Below are positions 15,612 to 18,620 of a stretch of 18,620 nucleotides of DNA, one piece after another (positions within the stretch are counted from its first letter, which is position 1; every line of letters begins with the position of its first letter). The notes under the pieces were generated by a model. The model was not told the origin of the DNA, made no database searches, and saw nothing but the letters and a program-made list of their open reading frames with translations. The position numbers and the translations under genes are program-made. Where the stretch lies: contig CALGGY010000040.1 in the NCBI GenBank assembly GCA_937915785.1, positions 1 to 18,620 of the forward strand. The letters are read 5' to 3'. The stretch comes from an uncultured Bacteroidales bacterium. GTDB taxonomy: Bacteria; Bacteroidota; Bacteroidia; Bacteroidales; P3.

Positions 15612-15830
15612 ATGGCATTTAAAGGAGAAATTGTTATTGATAAGGAACGTTGCAAAGGTTGTGCAGTGTGCGTAGGCGCATGTCCCAACCAAGTGATCGA
15701 ATTATCAAAGAACGTGAACGGCAAGGGCTACAACTACGCCGAAGCCGTAAAAGATGCGTGCATAGGTTGCACAAGCTGTGCAATAGTATGCCCGGATGGT
15801 GTAATATCCGTCTACAAAGTTAAGTTATAA
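15612..15830 (+). CDS. korD: 2-oxoacid:ferredoxin oxidoreductase, ferredoxin (delta) subunit
   Basis: This 72-residue protein contains two 4Fe-4S motifs: C14, C17, C20, C24 (CKGCAVCVGACP) and C50, C53, C56, C60 (CIGCTSCAIVCP). It passes electrons from the thiamine-diphosphate centre of the beta subunit to external ferredoxin. It is the first gene of a four-gene operon, 20 bases before the alpha subunit. The symbol follows the kor naming; the VOR naming is equally possible because substrate cannot be decided here. Confidence 0.88.
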   Translation: MAFKGEIVIDKERCKGCAVCVGACPNQVIELSKNVNGKGYNYAEAVKDACIGCTSCAIVCPDGVISVYKVKL

Positions 15831-15850
15831 ACGAAAAGAGGAATACAGAA

Positions 15851-16939
15851 ATGGCAAAGGAATTAAAACTGATGAAGGGCAACGAAGCTATTGCCCAAGC
15901 AATGATTGCCAGTGGTACGGACGGTTATTTCGGCTATCCTATCACCCCGCAGTCCGAAGTTATGGAAACTCTGATGGCCGAGAAGCCATGGGAAACAACA
16001 GGAATGGTTGTGCTGCAAGCCGAAAGCGAAGTGGCATCCATCAACATGGTTTACGGCGGTGCCGCCACTGGTAAGAAAGTGGCCACATCCTCGTCCTCGC
16101 CTGGAATAAGCCTTATGCAGGAAGGTCTTACCTACCTTGCCGGCGCCGAAATACCCTGCCTCGTGGTTAACGTGATGCGTGGCGGTCCCGGACTGGGAAC
16201 CATCCAGCCCTCGCAGAGCGACTACTTCCAGTCCACCAAAGGCGGCGGACACGGCGACTACCAGCTCTTCACCCTCGCACCCGCTTCGGTGCAGGAGATG
16301 TACGACTTCGTTTTCGAAGCATGGGACATCGCTTTCAAATACCGTAACCCCGTTCTGATACTCTCCGACGGCGCTATCGGACAGTGCATGGAAAAACTCT
16401 ACACCCGCGACTACGTTCCCCGCTGGAGCGAAGAAAAACGCCGGGAGATGGCTCCTTGGGGCACATGGGGAAAACCCGCAACCCGCGGACACAACATCAT
16501 CACCTCCCTCGAGCTTGACTCCGCCAAACAGGAAGTGTTCAACCACAAACTGCAGGCCAAATATCAGGAGATGCGTGAGAAAGAATCGCGCTACGAAGAG
16601 ATACAGTGCGACGACGCCGAATACCTGTTCGTTGCCTACGGCTCAAGCTCGCGCATATCGATGAAAGCCGTACAGCTGGCACGCGAAAAAGGCATCAAAG
16701 CCGGACTTTTCCGCCCCATCACATTGTTCCCCTTCCCCGAAAAAGCTCTTGCACAGCGCGCCAAACAGGTGAAAGGCATCCTCTCGGTAGAGATGAGCGC
16801 CGGCCAAATGGTAGAAGACGTGCGTCTGGCAACAGAATGCAAAGTGCATGTGGAACACTTCGGCCGCCTCGGTGGTATGATACCCACCCCCGGCGAAGTA
16901 CTGGAAGCATTAGAAAATCAAATTATTAAAGGAAAATAA
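15851..16939 (+). CDS. korA: 2-oxoacid:ferredoxin oxidoreductase, alpha subunit (KorA/VorB)
   Basis: This 362-residue protein has the pyrimidine-binding domain start MKGNEAIAQAMIASG, the signature GYPITPQSE (28-36), VMRGGPGLGTIQPSQSD (108-124) and a C-terminal transketolase-like domain (LFVAYGSSSRISMKAV, GLFRPITLFPFPEKAL). With the beta subunit it forms the active site that oxidatively decarboxylates a 2-oxoacid to the acyl-CoA, reducing ferredoxin. Close Bacteroidota homologues are annotated either as 2-oxoglutarate or as 3-methyl-2-oxobutanoate oxidoreductase (VorB). The sequence alone does not separate these. The C-rich codon use suggests high expression. The beta subunit begins 3 bases after the stop. 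Confidence 0.92.
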   Translation: MAKELKLMKGNEAIAQAMIASGTDGYFGYPITPQSEVMETLMAEKPWETTGMVVLQAESEVASINMVYGGAATGKKVATSSSSPGISLMQEGLTYLAGAEIPCLVVNVMRGGPGLGTIQPSQSDYFQSTKGGGHGDYQLFTLAPASVQEMYDFVFEAWDIAFKYRNPVLILSDGAIGQCMEKLYTRDYVPRWSEEKRREMAPWGTWGKPATRGHNIITSLELDSAKQEVFNHKLQAKYQEMREKESRYEEIQCDDAEYLFVAYGSSSRISMKAVQLAREKGIKAGLFRPITLFPFPEKALAQRAKQVKGILSVEMSAGQMVEDVRLATECKVHVEHFGRLGGMIPTPGEVLEALENQIIKGK

Positions 16940-16942
16940 GTT

Positions 16943-17767
16943 ATGAACACAGATATAGTAAAACCCGAAAATTTGGTTTATTCGAGAACCAAGGTTTTAA
17001 CCGACGCCACAATGCACTACTGTCCGGGCTGCGGCCACGGCACCACACACCGTATTGTTGCTGAAGTTATCGAAGAATTAGGAATTCAGGATTCAACAGT
17101 AGGCGTAGCCCCCGTGGGATGCTCCGTGCTGGCATACAACTACTTCGATGTGGACTTTCAGGAAGCCGCCCACGGACGCGCTCCCGCTCTGGCCACCGCC
17201 ATCAAACGTCTGAACCCCCACCTGTCGGTATTCACCTACCAAGGCGACGGCGACCTTGCCGCTATCGGTACAGCCGAAACCATACATGCCGCCAACCGAG
17301 GCGAAAACATCACCATGATTTTCGTGAACAACGGCATCTATGGTATGACCGGCGGACAGATGGCCCCTACCACCCTTGTGGGAATGAAATCGGCCACCAC
17401 ACCCTACGGACGTAGAGTGGATCTCAACGGATACCCCCTGCGCATAACCGAAATACTGGCCACACTGCCTGGCACCTGCTTCGTAAGCCGCCAGAGTGTG
17501 CACACCCCCGCAGCAGTGCGCAAAGCCAAAAAAGCTATCCGTAAGGCTTTCGAAAACCAGCAGCAGAAAAAAGGCCTCTCCTTTGTTGAGATAGTGTCGA
17601 ACTGCAACTCCGGCTGGAAAATGACCCCCGTACAGGCCAACAAGTGGATGGAAGAGAACATGTTCCCCAACTACCCCATCGGCGACATCAAAGTTGACGG
17701 CAAGATAGTTGAAGGCATCGGTACCGACCGCCTCGTGGTTGACCATCCTTTAACAGTAGTTCAATAA
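16943..17767 (+). CDS. korB: 2-oxoacid:ferredoxin oxidoreductase, beta (thiamine diphosphate) subunit
   Basis: This 274-residue protein carries the thiamine-diphosphate motif GDGDLAAIG (101-109) with NNGIYGMTGGQ (129-139). Cysteines for a 4Fe-4S cluster are CPGCGHG (C27, C30), C60 in APVGCS and one in VSNCNSGW. It performs the decarboxylation step and hands electrons to the ferredoxin subunit. Length fits the KorB family. It lies 3 bases after korA and 23 before korC. Confidence 0.94.
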   Translation: MNTDIVKPENLVYSRTKVLTDATMHYCPGCGHGTTHRIVAEVIEELGIQDSTVGVAPVGCSVLAYNYFDVDFQEAAHGRAPALATAIKRLNPHLSVFTYQGDGDLAAIGTAETIHAANRGENITMIFVNNGIYGMTGGQMAPTTLVGMKSATTPYGRRVDLNGYPLRITEILATLPGTCFVSRQSVHTPAAVRKAKKAIRKAFENQQQKKGLSFVEIVSNCNSGWKMTPVQANKWMEENMFPNYPIGDIKVDGKIVEGIGTDRLVVDHPLTVVQ

Positions 17768-17790
17768 CCAATTAAAACATTCGAAAAAAA

Positions 17791-18342
17791 ATGACAGAAG
17801 AAATCATAATAGCCGGATTTGGTGGACAGGGCGTTCTCTCCATGGGCAAAATATTGGCCTACTCCGGTGCCATGCAAGACAAGGAAGTTAGCTGGATGCC
17901 ATCCTACGGCCCCGAAATGCGCGGCGGTACAGCCAATGTGTCCGTCATCATCAGCGACGAACGCATAAGCTCGCCCATCATTAACCATTTCGACACCGCT
18001 ATCATCCTCAACCAACAGTCGCTCGACAAATTCGAACAGAGCGTGAAACCCGGCGGCGTGCTGCTGTACGACCCCAACGGAATAACCAAAGAACCCACCC
18101 GCAAGGACATCAACATATACAAGGTGGCCGCTACCGAAAAAGCTGCCGAACTTGGTATGGCCAAAGTGTTCAACATGATTGTGCTTGGCGCTTTCCTGCA
18201 GGTGAAACCCGTGGTTACCGAAGAGTTCATCGAAAAGGGTCTGAAAAAATCGCTGCCCGAACGCCACCACAAACTCATCCCCGAAAACCTGAAAGCCGTT
18301 CAGACCGGTAAAGAGATTGTGCAAACCGTGCAAAAATTGTAA
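17791..18342 (+). CDS. korC: 2-oxoacid:ferredoxin oxidoreductase, gamma subunit
   Basis: This 183-residue protein has the gamma-subunit start IIIAGFGGQGVLSMGKIL (5-22) and the conserved SYGPEMRGGTANVSVIIS (38-55), plus VFNMIVLGAFL. This subunit is needed for CoA binding and assembly of the complex. It is the last gene of the operon, followed by an intrinsic terminator 17 bases after the stop. Confidence 0.93.
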   Translation: MTEEIIIAGFGGQGVLSMGKILAYSGAMQDKEVSWMPSYGPEMRGGTANVSVIISDERISSPIINHFDTAIILNQQSLDKFEQSVKPGGVLLYDPNGITKEPTRKDINIYKVAATEKAAELGMAKVFNMIVLGAFLQVKPVVTEEFIEKGLKKSLPERHHKLIPENLKAVQTGKEIVQTVQKL

Positions 18343-18359
18343 AGAGTTTTTTACATAGC

Positions 18360-18391
18360 AAAACGGGTTCCTTTTTGGGGACCCGTTTTTT
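18360..18391 (+). terminator. Intrinsic terminator after korC
   Basis: AAAACGGGTTCC (18360-18371) pairs with GGGACCCGTTTT (18378-18389), 12 pairs with one G-U, around a 6-base loop, and a short T run follows. Confidence 0.93.
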
Positions 18392-18620
18392 GTGTGTGTG
18401 TTGTGACCACGGATTGCGAGAATTGGCACGGTATTTTCGGTTACCTAAATTACGCAAGTAACCATACAATTGGCTTGTTGACAAATGGATAAGTGGTTGT
18501 TAATAAATAAATTAGCAAAACACTTGTCCAAATTGCATATTTCTCATATTTTTGTAATTGGACATAAAAAACAAAAGAAATATGTTTGCAAAGATAGAAA
18601 AAAATCTGACAAAATAGGAA
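18392..18620. other. Intergenic tail of the window
   Basis: No substantial gene is seen. It contains a small perfect inverted repeat, GGTTAC (18439-18444) and GTAACC (18458-18463), and a larger imperfect one with a promoter (listed separately). An ATG at 18582 opens a frame of only 11 residues (MFAKIEKNLTK) that stops at 18617. It may be a leader peptide or a broken gene start, but it is too short to call. Confidence 0.5.
18487..18554 (+). promoter_or_regulatory. Candidate promoter with overlapping inverted repeat
   Basis: TTG (18524-18526) and TATTTTTG (18547-18554) lie 20 bases apart, a good Bacteroidota promoter for a gene beyond the window. The -33 element lies inside CACTTGTCC (18521-18529), which pairs with GGATAAGTG (18487-18495) except for one G-U. 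This is a possible operator placed to block or bend the promoter. Confidence 0.5.

Noticed and set aside
1..18620. CRISPR arrays, tRNA or rRNA genes, insertion sequences and integrase genes.
   Set aside because: I looked for regularly spaced repeats, tRNA-like arms and transposase motifs on both strands and saw none.

Overview
The window looks like a chromosomal segment of an anaerobic member of the Bacteroidales (phylum Bacteroidota). Several things point there. The promoters are of the Bacteroidota type (TAnnTTTG at -7, with TTG about 20 bases upstream) and lie before most transcription units. Ribosome binding sites are weak and A-rich. The RHS core closely matches the form common in this phylum. 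There is a Bacteroidota-style lipoprotein pair. A four-gene 2-oxoacid:ferredoxin oxidoreductase operon indicates an anaerobic lifestyle. I cannot name the genus from sequence alone.

Layout. Positions 1-3275 are an accessory region. It holds the 3' part of an RHS-repeat gene whose variable tip carries an HExxH zinc-metallopeptidase motif. Next comes a tightly linked gene for a small exported protein, a good candidate for the cognate immunity protein. Then comes a truncated second copy of an RHS 5' region, which repeats the first ~70 bases of the window. Positions 3289-4536 (minus strand) encode a U32-family protein related to the RNA-hydroxylating TrhP/RlhA group. Positions 4767-6514 carry a transporter of the EamA/DMT family, a YbaK-type Cys-tRNA(Pro) deacylase and a small DUF1294 membrane protein. 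Positions 6492-7726 carry a SAM-dependent methyltransferase with a THUMP-like C-terminus.

Positions 7871-10881 are a translation operon, rplM-rpsI-rpsB-tsf, with a clear promoter and a strong intrinsic terminator. Positions 10893-12838 encode a membrane-bound nucleotide-sugar 4,6-dehydratase of the WbpM/PglF/CapD type. On the minus strand, 14762-12883 is a two-gene lipoprotein operon: a FISUMP-like surface lipoprotein, then an FGE/SUMF1-fold lipoprotein coupled by an ATGA overlap. Positions 14802-15471 encode thymidine kinase. Positions 15535-18391 are the ferredoxin/alpha/beta/gamma oxidoreductase operon, from promoter to terminator. The last 230 bases are intergenic and contain a candidate promoter with an overlapping inverted repeat.

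Most of the window is conserved housekeeping sequence. The part most likely to hold something undescribed is the RHS tip and its neighbour (1444-2855). There a metallopeptidase-like toxin domain is paired with an exported protein I do not recognise. A conserved-looking hairpin before rpsB and the pair of lectin/FGE-fold lipoproteins are secondary points of interest.
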